Shown: positions 18,253 through 27,291, counted from the stretch's first letter. The stretch is 64,000 nucleotides of DNA from JANPPS01 sp965246925 (GCA_965246925.1 OZ251994.1:992001-1056000), one strand, 5' to 3'. Notes: generated by a model from the letters alone, not told the origin. A program made the numbers and translations.

Positions 18253-19206
18253 ATGGCGCGGTACGCACTGAAGCGGGTGGGGACCGCCATTGCGCTGATC
18301 TGGCTGGTGGCGAGTTTCATATTCATGATCCTGCACGCCATCCCTGGGGATCCCGCAGAACTGTTGCTGTCCCAGGGAGGTGTCGCTCCTGATCCGGGAC
18401 AGGTCACCGAACTGCGGCAGCAACTTGGGCTCGATCGGCCCCTCCTGGCCCAGTATACTTCGTACCTCGCCGGCGTGCTGCATGGCGACCTTGGAGCCTC
18501 CTTGCAGGACGGGCACGCCGTCATCGACGAGGTGGGCTTGCGCCTGCCCCGCACGCTCGAACTGATCCTGGCCGCAGCGGTCCTGTCTGTCATCGTTGGT
18601 TTGCCGCTGGGGGTTGTGGCCGCGACAAGCGCCGGCACGCCGCTCGACCGCGGTCTGTCGGTCGGCGCCGGCGTTGCACTCAGTATCCCGGTCTTCGTGG
18701 TGGGAACCCTTGCCGTGCTGTTCTTTTCGCAGCAGTTGAGGCTCGTTCCCGCTGGCGGGTACATTGCGCCGGGCGTCGATCTTGGGCGGCACCTACTTCT
18801 GCTCGCAATGCCGGCCGGAACCATTGCCGTGGGGCTCGCCGCTGTGGTGTTCCGCACGACCCGGAGCGCGATGTTGGAGATGCTAGGCCGAGATTTCGTC
18901 CGAGCGGCGCACGCGAAGGGCGTCAAGCGAGCGGACGTTGTGCTGCGCCATGTGCTGCGGAACGCGTTGGTGCCGATCGTGACCGTGTTCGGATTGCAGA
19001 TCGGCACGCTGCTCGGCGGCACCGTGCTCGTCGAGTACGTGTTCAACTGGCCGGGCCTCTCCGGCTACCTGGTCCGGTCGGTCGAGGCGCGCGACTACCC
19101 GGAGATCGTGGGAATCGTGCTTGTGATTTCCGCCATGCTCGTCTGCCTGAACCTGTTGATCGACCTGCTCTACGCCTTGCTCGACCCCCGAGTGAGCTAT
19201 TCTTGA
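18253..19206 (+). CDS. peptide-type ABC transporter permease (DppB type)
   Basis: Inner-membrane subunit of 317 residues. It starts with the typical first helix (YALKRVGTAIALIWLVASFI), then the family motif FIFMILHAIPGDPAE, and the EAA-like loop near VRAAHAKGVKRADVVLRHVL. It lies 3 bases after the binding-protein gene and overlaps the next gene by TTGA. Topology of about six segments and length are usual. Confidence 0.93.
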   Translation: MARYALKRVGTAIALIWLVASFIFMILHAIPGDPAELLLSQGGVAPDPGQVTELRQQLGLDRPLLAQYTSYLAGVLHGDLGASLQDGHAVIDEVGLRLPRTLELILAAAVLSVIVGLPLGVVAATSAGTPLDRGLSVGAGVALSIPVFVVGTLAVLFFSQQLRLVPAGGYIAPGVDLGRHLLLLAMPAGTIAVGLAAVVFRTTRSAMLEMLGRDFVRAAHAKGVKRADVVLRHVLRNALVPIVTVFGLQIGTLLGGTVLVEYVFNWPGLSGYLVRSVEARDYPEIVGIVLVISAMLVCLNLLIDLLYALLDPRVSYS

Positions 19207-21071
19207 TAAATAGCTTCATACCGCCGAGGCTTCTTGTTCCGCTGGTGGTCGCGGCCGGCTTGGCCACCCTCGCCCTCGTGGTGCCGCTACTGCCACTTGA
19301 GGACCCGCTTCACATGGCTATGGCAGTCCGGTTGGCACCGCCGGACTGGCCGCACCCGCTCGGCCGAGACGAGTACGGCCGGGACGTGCTGTCCCGCATC
19401 CTCTGGGGTGCCCGGGTCTCGCTGCTGGTAGCCGTGCTTTCTTCAATCGTATCGGCGGCCGTGGGCACGTTCCTGGGCATCGTCGGCGGCTATTTCCGTG
19501 GGTTCGCCGAACTGCTCACGGTCCGCGCGTCGGAGGTGATCCTCTGCTTGCCACCACTGCTGCTGGCGATGCTCGTCGTCGCACTGGTCGGACCGGGCGC
19601 CGGCACGCTGGTCCTCTGCCTCGGTGTGCTTTATGCGCCAGGCTTTGCTCGCGTCGTTTTCGCCGAGACCCTCTCGGTCCGGGCGCTCGACTATGTCGCG
19701 GCGCAGGAAACACTTGGCGTGCATCCAGTGCGGATCATGCTTCGGACAGTTCTGCCAAACGTTCTGCCGCCGTTGATCGTCCAGTTCTCGCTGACGTTGG
19801 CAGCCGCCCTGGTTCTCGAGAGTGGCCTGTCGTTCCTAGGCCTTGGTGTGGTGCCACCCGCGCCGTCCTGGGGCCTGATGATCCGCGGCGCCCGCAGCAC
19901 CATGGAACAGGCGCCTCTCTTGCTTGTGTGGCCATGCGTCGCGTTGAGCGGCACGGTCGTGATCCTGAATGCACTCTGCGATCGGCTGCGCGACGTCCTC
20001 GACCCAAGGGCAGGTGGGCGCGCCCTCAAGGCTGGCCTCGGCCACCGGACAATGGCCCGCCTTCTTCCCGGCCTGGCCGCCGTTGCCGAGCCTTACGTCT
20101 TGCGAGTGCAGGGCCTGACGCTGCGGATTGCCGGGTTTGAAACGGCGCAGCCGGTGGTGCGCGACGTGTCGTTCACCGTCCGCCCTGGGGAGACGCTGGC
20201 GCTGGTCGGCGAAAGCGGATCGGGCAAGACGCTGACCAGCTTGGCCCTGATAGGCCTGCTGCCCTCCGCCATCGAGGTGGTGGCAGGTCAAGCCGACTTC
20301 GTTCGGCGGGATGGGACTGCGGTCGATCTGCTGGCGATGCCGGAGCGCGCCTGGCGCGACCTGCGCGGCAACCAGCTCAGCATGATCTTTCAGGACCCGA
20401 GCGGCAGCCTGAACCCGGTGCAGCAGATCGGTGCGCAGGTGGCCGAGGCCGTCCTGGTGCATCGAGCCGTGGGCCGCGCCGCGGCTGCTGCAGAAGCCTT
20501 GCAGCTGCTCGAGAACGTGGGCTTGCCGGACCCGGCACGGCGCGCCCGCTCCTACCCGCACGAGCTGTCCGGCGGACAGAAACAGCGAGCCATGATCGCA
20601 AGCGCAATCGCCAACCAGCCTTGCCTGTTGATCGCCGACGAGCCGACGACCGCACTGGATGTCACCATTCAAGCGCAGATCCTGAACTTGCTGGAGGCGC
20701 GCAAACGGCATTCGAGCGGGATGGGAATGATCTTCGTTACCCACAACCTGGCCGTCGTCGCCGAAATCGCCGATCGAGTGTGCATCATGTATGCGGGCGA
20801 ACTCGTGGAGGAGGGGCCCGTGGGCGAGGTTTTCGCCCTACCGCGGCACCCTTATACGGCCGCCTTGCTGGCCAGCGTGCCCGAAGGCGAGGCCGATCGC
20901 CTGCTTGCTATCCCGGGTTCCGTCCCACAGCCCCGGCACTTTCCAGAGGGTTGTCGCTTCGCACCGCGCTGCGGGCTGGCGACCGACGAATGCCGGGCTG
21001 CCATCCCGCCCGTCTTTTCAGTCAGCAGCAGCCGCGTGTCACGCTGCCTGCACTGGAGGTGCGTAAGGTGA
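19203..21071 (+). CDS. fused peptide-type ABC permease (DppC type) and ATPase (DppD type)
   Basis: One 622-residue chain combines two normally separate subunits. Residues about 1-270 are a DppC-like permease (LGRDEYGRDVLSRILWGARV, then LSFLGLGVVPPAPSWG), and about 295-622 a DppD-like ATPase with Walker A GESGSGKT near 336, signature LSGGQKQR near 455, Walker B LLIADEPTTALD and the C-terminal oligopeptide-transporter cysteine region (CRFAPRCGLATDEC). No stop or start separates them; the linker is about 25 residues. Such fusions exist in databases but are a minority form. The start is a TTG overlapping the previous stop. The second ATPase follows, coupled by GTGA. Confidence 0.92.
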   Translation: MINSFIPPRLLVPLVVAAGLATLALVVPLLPLEDPLHMAMAVRLAPPDWPHPLGRDEYGRDVLSRILWGARVSLLVAVLSSIVSAAVGTFLGIVGGYFRGFAELLTVRASEVILCLPPLLLAMLVVALVGPGAGTLVLCLGVLYAPGFARVVFAETLSVRALDYVAAQETLGVHPVRIMLRTVLPNVLPPLIVQFSLTLAAALVLESGLSFLGLGVVPPAPSWGLMIRGARSTMEQAPLLLVWPCVALSGTVVILNALCDRLRDVLDPRAGGRALKAGLGHRTMARLLPGLAAVAEPYVLRVQGLTLRIAGFETAQPVVRDVSFTVRPGETLALVGESGSGKTLTSLALIGLLPSAIEVVAGQADFVRRDGTAVDLLAMPERAWRDLRGNQLSMIFQDPSGSLNPVQQIGAQVAEAVLVHRAVGRAAAAAEALQLLENVGLPDPARRARSYPHELSGGQKQRAMIASAIANQPCLLIADEPTTALDVTIQAQILNLLEARKRHSSGMGMIFVTHNLAVVAEIADRVCIMYAGELVEEGPVGEVFALPRHPYTAALLASVPEGEADRLLAIPGSVPQPRHFPEGCRFAPRCGLATDECRAAIPPVFSVSSSRVSRCLHWRCVR

Positions 21072-22042
21072 CAGTCCCAATCATCCAGGCCGAAGCCCTA
21101 TCCCGGAGCTTCAAAGTCCGACAGGGGGTACTTGGCCGGGCACGTGAAGTCTTCGCGGTCCGGGATATCAACCTCAAAATCGCACGGGCCGAGATCGTAG
21201 GGATTGTTGGCGAGTCCGGTTGCGGCAAAAGCACACTGGGCCGCCTCTTGCTCCGCCTTTTGGCACCCAGCGAAGGTCGGGTCTTGTTTGACGGCCAGAA
21301 CGTGGCAGACCTGCCCTCTGCCCAGGTGCGCCGAGTGCGGCGGCGAATGCAGATGGTGTTTCAAGACCCTTTCGGCAGCCTCGATCCGCGTCGAGCGATC
21401 GGCGCCCAGGTCGGGGACGGCTTGCAGGCTGAGGTAGGCGGTGCCGAAGCCTACCGCAAGCGCGTGAGCGCCCTGCTGATCCAGGTGGGACTCGATCCGG
21501 CGCAGGCCGACCGCTTGCCGCACGAGTTCTCGGGCGGCCAGCGGCAGCGCATTGCCATCGCTCGGGCTCTATCGACCGGGCCGGACTTTATCGTGGCCGA
21601 CGAACCCGTCGCAGCACTCGACGTCTCGATACAGGCGCAGGTGGTAAACTTGTTGGCCGACCTGCGGACGCGGTTAGGCTTAGCCATGGTTTTCGTCAGC
21701 CACGACCTGCACGTGGTGCGCCACTTGGCGGACCGTCTCGTCGTCATGTACCTCGGTCGCGTTGTCGAGGAGGGTCCGGTCGAGGACGTCTTCCGCACGC
21801 CGGCGCACCCCTACACGCGCGCACTGATCGCGGCAACGCCTGCCTTACGCGGCGCAAAAGGGCGGCGAAGGCCGGCCTTGTCCGGTGATCTGCCGAGCCC
21901 GCTCAATCCGCCATCGGGCTGCGTTTTCCGGACTCGATGCGAGTATGCGCTGAACCGCTGCGCCGAATCGCGCCCGCCGCTTGAGCGCATCGCGGCGAAC
22001 GGCCGCCTGGTAGCGTGCATTCGGGTTGACGAGATCGGATGA
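21068..22042 (+). CDS. peptide-type ABC transporter ATP-binding protein (DppF/OppF type)
   Basis: Second ATPase of the importer, 324 residues. Walker A GESGCGKST, signature FSGGQRQRIAIARAL, Walker B IVADEPVAALD, H-loop FVSHDLHVV and the C-terminal cysteine region (CVFRTRCEYALNRC) are all present. The GTG at 21068 overlaps the fusion-gene stop; the much longer upstream frame from 20621 is the fusion gene read in another frame. It ends the first GntR-linked unit; 77 bases separate it from the creatininase gene. Confidence 0.94.
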   Translation: MTVPIIQAEALSRSFKVRQGVLGRAREVFAVRDINLKIARAEIVGIVGESGCGKSTLGRLLLRLLAPSEGRVLFDGQNVADLPSAQVRRVRRRMQMVFQDPFGSLDPRRAIGAQVGDGLQAEVGGAEAYRKRVSALLIQVGLDPAQADRLPHEFSGGQRQRIAIARALSTGPDFIVADEPVAALDVSIQAQVVNLLADLRTRLGLAMVFVSHDLHVVRHLADRLVVMYLGRVVEEGPVEDVFRTPAHPYTRALIAATPALRGAKGRRRPALSGDLPSPLNPPSGCVFRTRCEYALNRCAESRPPLERIAANGRLVACIRVDEIG

Positions 22043-22081
22043 CCGAATGACCTGATCGCGGTTGATCCCAAAGGATACGTC

Positions 22082-22093
22082 TCGTATACACGA
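22082..22093. promoter_or_regulatory. candidate GntR operator 2
   Basis: TCGTATACACGA, a near-palindrome around GTATAC lying 26 bases before the creatininase ATG. It shares GTATACACGA with the perfect palindrome at 15858-15869 next to the GntR gene. It implies a second, co-regulated promoter inside the cluster. The 77-base gap has no other obvious signal apart from an AT-rich AAGAATAATG just after it, a string that also occurs at 15829-15838 near the first operator. Confidence 0.55.
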
Positions 22094-22119
22094 AGAATAA
22101 TGAAAGGGTAGTCGTTTAA

Positions 22120-22935
22120 ATGGCGATGGCAAAGACCCGGCTTGGTGAACTGACCGCAGGGGAGATGCGGGAAGCGCTGCCTCGTCGGCCCGTAATACTG
22201 TTGCCGCTCGGGAGCCATGAGGACCAGGGGCCGCACGCACCGATGGGCGACTACCTGTCTGCGGAACGCGTGGCGGAGCGGATCGCGGAGCGGGCCACGG
22301 CCGCGGGAACGCCCACGCTCGTCGCCCCCGTCCTGCCCTTCGGTGGCGCCGACTTCTTCGCCAGCATGCCCGGCGGGATTTCACTTTCCCAGTCCACGCT
22401 GCGCGCCGTGCTGACCGACATGCTCGCATGCCTCATGCGGCACGGGCTCGACCGCATCGTGGTCATCAACGGCCATGCAGGCAACGTCCAGGCTATCCAT
22501 GACACGACCCAGGTCCTTTGGCTGGAGAAGGGCGTGCTGATTCCGAGCCTTTATCTATGGCGGGTGGGCTACGGCATGCTGCCATCGATCCTGGGCGCCG
22601 AGGCGGCAAAGCGGGCGGCCGGGCATGGCGCGGACCCGTTGACCAGCGTCGCAATGCATCTCTTCCCCAATCTGATCCGCCCCGACCTGGTGCCAGAGCC
22701 TACCCTTGCTGCGGTCGTGCAGGGTCTGACGGTTTCCGGGTTCGGCACCGCCACGTTCGATGGCGTCGAAGTGTCCGTGCCGCTGGAAGTCGACCAGATC
22801 GCGCCGAATGGCGTCTTCCTGGCCGATCCCCGGCTATGCACGGCCGAAACGGGTGCCGCACTTGTCGACCGCCTGTCCGACGTCGGCGCGAAGCTCGCCG
22901 CCCATGTCGCCGGCCTGACCGCTCCCGTTCGCTGA
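22120..22935 (+). CDS. creatininase family protein (metal-dependent amidohydrolase)
   Basis: 271-residue member of the creatininase (creatinine amidohydrolase) family. Metal ligands are visible in LLPLGSHEDQGPHAPMGDYL (Glu, His, Asp) and in VVINGHAGNVQAI. Family members open cyclic amides or act on formamides and related C-N bonds, for example creatinine and 3-amino-5-formamidopyrimidines; sequence alone does not choose. It opens the second GntR-linked unit and is followed by an RraA-like protein and a spermidine-type importer, so it likely acts on an imported compound. The ribosome site is weak. Confidence 0.9.
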   Translation: MAMAKTRLGELTAGEMREALPRRPVILLPLGSHEDQGPHAPMGDYLSAERVAERIAERATAAGTPTLVAPVLPFGGADFFASMPGGISLSQSTLRAVLTDMLACLMRHGLDRIVVINGHAGNVQAIHDTTQVLWLEKGVLIPSLYLWRVGYGMLPSILGAEAAKRAAGHGADPLTSVAMHLFPNLIRPDLVPEPTLAAVVQGLTVSGFGTATFDGVEVSVPLEVDQIAPNGVFLADPRLCTAETGAALVDRLSDVGAKLAAHVAGLTAPVR

Positions 22936-22963
22936 TCCACCACTTGATTCCAGGAGATTACTC

Positions 22964-23623
22964 ATGATGCGCTACGAGATCGGCTCGATGCCACCGCAAA
23001 TCAGCCCTGAGGTGACTGCCATCCTCCGCCGGGCGGAGACGGCGACCATCGGACACTGGCGCCACTACGGCTTTTGCGACCGTCGTATCCAGCCGGTTCT
23101 CCGCGGCCCCCGCGTTGCCGGCACTGCGGTCACCGTCGCAATCCCGGGAGCGGATTCCACCGCACTGCACCATGCTCTCAGCCTGATCCGGCCCGGTGAT
23201 ATCCTGCTCGTCGATCGCCTCGGGGACGACCGCCATGCCTGCTGGGGCGGCGGCGTCACGGTTGCAGCCAAGGCCGCCGGCGCGGCTGCTGGGGTGGTGG
23301 ACGGACCCTCGACCGACATCGAGGAAGTGGAGGCGTCCGCGTTCCCACTCTGGTCGCGCGGCCAAGCGCCAGTCACGACCCGCATCTACGACCTGGGCGG
23401 GCGCATCAACATGCCGATCTGCATCGGCGGAGCCGTGGTCTTCCCCGGCGATGCAGTGATCTGCGACGAGAGCGGCGTGCTAGTGCTCCCTCCGGGCGAG
23501 GCTGAGGAGGAGGCCCGCAAAGCCATCGCCACGCAAGAAGCCGGGCTGAAGATGCAGGACCGGGTCGCAAAGGGCGAAAAGCTCGGCGACTTCTCGGGCG
23601 CTACCGCGAAGGTGCTGGCATGA
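22964..23623 (+). CDS. RraA-like protein / HMG-aldolase-like enzyme
   Basis: 219 residues of the RraA/4-hydroxy-4-methyl-2-oxoglutarate aldolase fold. GVVDGPSTDIEEV corresponds to the active-site segment usually written DGxxRD, but the Arg is Thr here while the Asp is kept. The family ranges from class II aldolases and oxaloacetate decarboxylases to the RNase E inhibitor RraA and uncharacterised lyases. The change suggests a different substrate or a non-aldolase role. SD-like AGGAGA precedes the ATG. It overlaps the following binding-protein gene by ATGA, which ties it to this pathway. Confidence 0.85.
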   Translation: MMRYEIGSMPPQISPEVTAILRRAETATIGHWRHYGFCDRRIQPVLRGPRVAGTAVTVAIPGADSTALHHALSLIRPGDILLVDRLGDDRHACWGGGVTVAAKAAGAAAGVVDGPSTDIEEVEASAFPLWSRGQAPVTTRIYDLGGRINMPICIGGAVVFPGDAVICDESGVLVLPPGEAEEEARKAIATQEAGLKMQDRVAKGEKLGDFSGATAKVLA

Positions 23624-24648
23624 TGCGCGCCCTTCTTACTGCAACTGCGCTTACCCTTCTCATCCCTGCTGTCGCCATGGCCGAGACTCCGCGGGTGCTG
23701 GGCTACTCCGGCCTGTTCGAGGACAACTACGTGGCCTCGGTCGTCAAGCCGTTCGCCGCCGCGGGAGCCCAAGTCGATTACGTGAGCAGCGACTCCTCGG
23801 CCGCGATGCTTGGTCAGCTTCGCACCCAAAGGTTGGACCCCCAGCTTGATGTCGTCATCATGGACACCACGACGGCTGCACTTGCTTGCGCCGAGGGCCT
23901 GGTCGAGCCGTTGACGCCGCAGATGCTTCCGGTGATGGACGATCTAGATCCGCAGGCACGAGCGGCCGGCGGTGCCTGCGGCCCGGGCGTGACGTTCGAC
24001 CACCTCGTAGTCGTCTATGACTCCGGCAAGGTCGCGCCCGCACCGACCTCGCTCAAGGTGTTCTGGGACCCTGCATTCAAGGGCCGCATCGGCATCGACG
24101 CGCCACCGAACCTCATCGGCCTCACGCTCACCGCTGTACTGGCGAACTCGATATCCCATGATTGGAGGAAAGCCGACGGCGCCTTCGACGAGCTCAAATT
24201 GTTGGGCCCGAGCATCCAGACCTTTCAGCCCCAGCCTGATCCTTACACGCTGGTCCTGAACGGAACTCTGACCCTGGCAGCCGGCTGGAACGCCCGTGCC
24301 CAGCTCTACAGCGACCGCTCGCAAGGCAAGCTCGGCGTAATGCTGCCCAGTGAGGGAACAGTGTTCCAGATAAATACCATCAACTTGATAAAGGGCTCCA
24401 AGAACCGCGACGCCGCACTCGCCTTCATCGCCTATGCCCTGTCCGCCCCGGCGCAGAAGGCGTTCACCGAACGGATGTTCTACGCGCCGACCAACAGCAA
24501 GGCGCAGGTCGATCCCGCCGCTTTAGTCCGCACGGCGGCAGCGGCGGAGAGCAAGGCGAAGGTGGTCCCAATCGACTGGGCGGAGATGCTGCGGCTGCGC
24601 GATGGTTGGAACCAGCGCTGGCGCCGCGAAGTAATCAGCGCCCGATGA
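23620..24648 (+). CDS. ABC transporter substrate-binding protein, PotD-like
   Basis: Periplasmic binding protein of 342 residues with a Sec signal peptide (MMRALLTATALTLLIPAVAM, cleavage near AMA-ET). The core has the spermidine/putrescine or iron-type family-1 layout (FWDPAFKGRIGIDAPPN, then FQINTINLIKGSKN). The ligand may be a polyamine, an amine-containing organic acid or another small cation; the putrescine-specific pocket cannot be judged here. It is coupled to the RraA-like gene upstream and the ATPase downstream by ATGA overlaps. Confidence 0.9.
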   Translation: MMRALLTATALTLLIPAVAMAETPRVLGYSGLFEDNYVASVVKPFAAAGAQVDYVSSDSSAAMLGQLRTQRLDPQLDVVIMDTTTAALACAEGLVEPLTPQMLPVMDDLDPQARAAGGACGPGVTFDHLVVVYDSGKVAPAPTSLKVFWDPAFKGRIGIDAPPNLIGLTLTAVLANSISHDWRKADGAFDELKLLGPSIQTFQPQPDPYTLVLNGTLTLAAGWNARAQLYSDRSQGKLGVMLPSEGTVFQINTINLIKGSKNRDAALAFIAYALSAPAQKAFTERMFYAPTNSKAQVDPAALVRTAAAAESKAKVVPIDWAEMLRLRDGWNQRWRREVISAR

Positions 24649-25697
24649 GCGACGCGCATCTCGTATTGGAACGGCTGACCCGGTCTTACGGGCCGCTGAC
24701 GGTCGTGCACGGTATCGACCTGGTGGTCCCGCGTGGCAGCCTAGTCGCGCTGCTCGGACCGTCTGGCTGCGGCAAGACCACGACGCTGCGCATGGTCGCA
24801 GGTTTGGATCGACCGAGTTCCGGCCGCATCCTGGTGGGTGGGAAAGACGTCACGTCCCTGCCGCCCTACCGTCGGAAGATGGGCGTGGTGTTCCAGTCCT
24901 ATGCACTGTTCCCGCATATGACCGCGGCAGCCAACGTAGAGTTTGGCCTGGAGATGCACGGCGTGCCAAAGGGTGAGCGGATCAAGCGGGTCGCGGCAGC
25001 CTTGGAGATGGTCGGCCTGCCCGACCACGCCGGGTCGCGGCCACGCGCCCTTTCGGGGGGGCAGCAGCAACGGGTAGCACTCGCCCGTGCCCTCGCGATC
25101 GAACCCGATGTGCTGCTGCTGGACGAGCCGCTATCTGCGCTCGATGCTAAACGCCGAGAGGAGGTGCGGGTCGAGATGCGGAACATCCAACTCCGTCTCG
25201 GGACCACGACGCTGTTCGTGACCCACGACCAGGCGGAGGCGTTGGCCATGGCTGATTTGGTCGCCGTCATGGACCGCGGCGTCATCGCCCAGATAGGCAC
25301 GCCCGAAGAGATTTTTGAGCGCCCGGCAAACGCTTTCGTCGCAAACTTCGTCGGGCGTAGTGCCCGTTTCGCCGGCACGGTCGAAGGAACCGCGATCCGA
25401 GTTCCGGGCGGGCAGCTGCGGGCAACCGGCACACCCGCGTCCGGCAGCGTAACGGTGTTCGTCCGTCCTCATCACATACGCCTGCTTTCCGATGGCGAGG
25501 GCGCCGAGAATGTGATGGTTGGCACGGTTGCCAGCCTGGCCTATGCCGGGGAGGTTGTGCAGGTGGTGGTGCAAGCCGGGCCGGCGCTGATCCCGGTCGA
25601 GCTTGGCGCCCAAAACAGCATGTGGCGCGGATTGCAGCCGGGTCAGCCCGTTCGCGCAGGCTGGGCTGCGCGTGACACCATGTGCTTTGCGGCATGA
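24645..25697 (+). CDS. ABC transporter ATP-binding protein, PotA-like
   Basis: ATPase of 350 residues: Walker A GPSGCGKTT, signature LSGGQQQRVALARAL, Walker B LLLDEPLSALD, H-loop FVTHDQAEAL, and a C-terminal TOBE domain (FVRPHHIRLL). The ATG at 24645 overlaps the binding-protein stop; the in-frame start at 24606 would lie inside that gene. Motifs are intact. Confidence 0.94.
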   Translation: MSDAHLVLERLTRSYGPLTVVHGIDLVVPRGSLVALLGPSGCGKTTTLRMVAGLDRPSSGRILVGGKDVTSLPPYRRKMGVVFQSYALFPHMTAAANVEFGLEMHGVPKGERIKRVAAALEMVGLPDHAGSRPRALSGGQQQRVALARALAIEPDVLLLDEPLSALDAKRREEVRVEMRNIQLRLGTTTLFVTHDQAEALAMADLVAVMDRGVIAQIGTPEEIFERPANAFVANFVGRSARFAGTVEGTAIRVPGGQLRATGTPASGSVTVFVRPHHIRLLSDGEGAENVMVGTVASLAYAGEVVQVVVQAGPALIPVELGAQNSMWRGLQPGQPVRAGWAARDTMCFAA

Positions 25698-26527
25698 GCC
25701 GCCGCACCGGCCTCCTGCTTTGCCTGCCGGGAGTTACCATTCTGGCTGTGGCGTTCGCATGGCCGATGTTGACCTTGTTCCGCATGAGCCTGAACCGCTC
25801 CGGGGATGGTGGCCAGCTGATCCTTGCCTGGTCCACGGACAGCTATGCGCATCTGCTGAGCGATGGATTCACCTGGACCCTCACGCGGGATAGCCTACTC
25901 CTTTCGGCGGTGGCGGCGACGGCTGCGGTGCTGCTCACCTATCCCATGGCGTTGATGCTGTTCCGCACCCAGAGTCGCTGGCGCGGGCTGCTTGCGGTCG
26001 TTGCAGTTACGCCGCTGCTGGTGTCCGGTACGGCGCGGGTGATTGGCTGGCTCGTCATTTTAGGCGATGGGGGCTTGGTCAATGCCTTGCTGGCGACCGT
26101 CGGGCTGCCTCCCGCGCATCTCATCAACAACCTGACCGGCGTCCGGATCGGCTTGACCGAGAGCGTGATGCCGTACGCGACCATGGCGTTGCTGGCCGGG
26201 TTCGGCCGCCTTGATGCAAGGTTGGAAGAGGCCGGGGCCACGCTCGGCGCCGCCCCCATGAATGTCTTCTTCCGCGTCACGCTGCCGCTGACCATCGGGG
26301 CCGCTGCCGGTGCCTGGCTGCTGGCCTTTGTCCTATCCATCTCCGCGTTCATCACGCCACACCTGATGGGAGGGGGTCGAGTCTTCGTTTTAGCGACCGA
26401 GATCTACGACGGTGCGACCCAGACGCTAGACTGGCCCGGCGCGTCCGCCCTGGCGGTGTTCACCCTCATCCTCTTGCTGGTGCTGCTCGGGGCACAAGGC
26501 CTGCTCGCACGGAGGCTGGCGCGTTGA
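25694..26527 (+). CDS. ABC transporter permease, PotB-like
   Basis: Membrane subunit of 277 residues with six predicted segments and the EAA loop (DARLEEAGATLGAAPMNVFF, ending in VTLPLTIG). The ATG at 25694 overlaps the ATPase stop by four bases. The 3' end overlaps the partner permease (TTGA). Confidence 0.93.
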   Translation: MSRRTGLLLCLPGVTILAVAFAWPMLTLFRMSLNRSGDGGQLILAWSTDSYAHLLSDGFTWTLTRDSLLLSAVAATAAVLLTYPMALMLFRTQSRWRGLLAVVAVTPLLVSGTARVIGWLVILGDGGLVNALLATVGLPPAHLINNLTGVRIGLTESVMPYATMALLAGFGRLDARLEEAGATLGAAPMNVFFRVTLPLTIGAAAGAWLLAFVLSISAFITPHLMGGGRVFVLATEIYDGATQTLDWPGASALAVFTLILLLVLLGAQGLLARRLAR

Positions 26528-27291
26528 CCCGGTTGTTAGCCGCCGCAGGTTACGCTTTCCTGCTCGCGCCCTTGATGTTGGTCGCCGTGATGAGCGTCTC
26601 GGACGACGCGTTCCTGACTTTCCCCCCGAGTGGTTGGTCCTTTCGCTGGTATGTGGCGCTGTTCCAGAATGGCCCGATGCTGGCCGCGGCCCGCACGAGC
26701 GTCATCCTGGCCACCGTCGTGGCCGTGGCCGCGCTGGTAGCTGGCGTCCCAGCGGCGCTGGCGCTGGCGCGAGGTGCCGCTCCTCCGGGGGTGAAAGCCG
26801 CCCTGTCCGCACCGCTGCTGCTGCCGACGCTGATCGTCGGGCTCGGCCTGCTGCTCGTGCTGCAGCCGCTCGGATTGGTGGCGACATGGCCAGGCCTCGT
26901 CCTGGCACACTTGGTGATCGTGCTGCCCTTCGTTGTGCGCCTGATGACGACGTCTTTCTCGACCCTGGCGGCCGATGTGGACGAGGCGGCGGCGACCCTG
27001 GGCGCCGGGCCGTTCCGAGTGTTCACCCGCGTGACGCTTCCGCTTGCAATGCCCGGCGTGATCGCCGCTGGAACGCTCGCCTTTTTGGTCAGCTTCGACG
27101 AGACGGTGATCAGCTTGTTTCTGGCCGGCCCCCGGCTTGTCACGCTGCCGATCGCGCTGTTCCGGTATGCGGAAAGCCGCGCCGATCCCCTAGTCGCGGC
27201 TTTAGCGGTGGTCCTGATCCTCATCACCGTGCTGGTGGTCATGGTCGTGGACCGCTTGACCGGCCTCACCCGTTCGATCGGTCGCGTGTGA
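26524..27291 (+). CDS. ABC transporter permease, PotC-like
   Basis: Second membrane subunit, 255 residues. It has the PotC-type segment DDAFLTFPPSGWSFRWYVAL after the first helix and the EAA loop (ADVDEAAATLGAGPFRVFTR, then VTLPLAMPG). The TTG at 26524 is chosen because it overlaps the previous stop and places the first helix at the N-terminus. It closes the spermidine-type importer and the whole cluster; decayed transposon sequence follows 116 bases later. Confidence 0.92.
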   Translation: MTRLLAAAGYAFLLAPLMLVAVMSVSDDAFLTFPPSGWSFRWYVALFQNGPMLAAARTSVILATVVAVAALVAGVPAALALARGAAPPGVKAALSAPLLLPTLIVGLGLLLVLQPLGLVATWPGLVLAHLVIVLPFVVRLMTTSFSTLAADVDEAAATLGAGPFRVFTRVTLPLAMPGVIAAGTLAFLVSFDETVISLFLAGPRLVTLPIALFRYAESRADPLVAALAVVLILITVLVVMVVDRLTGLTRSIGRV

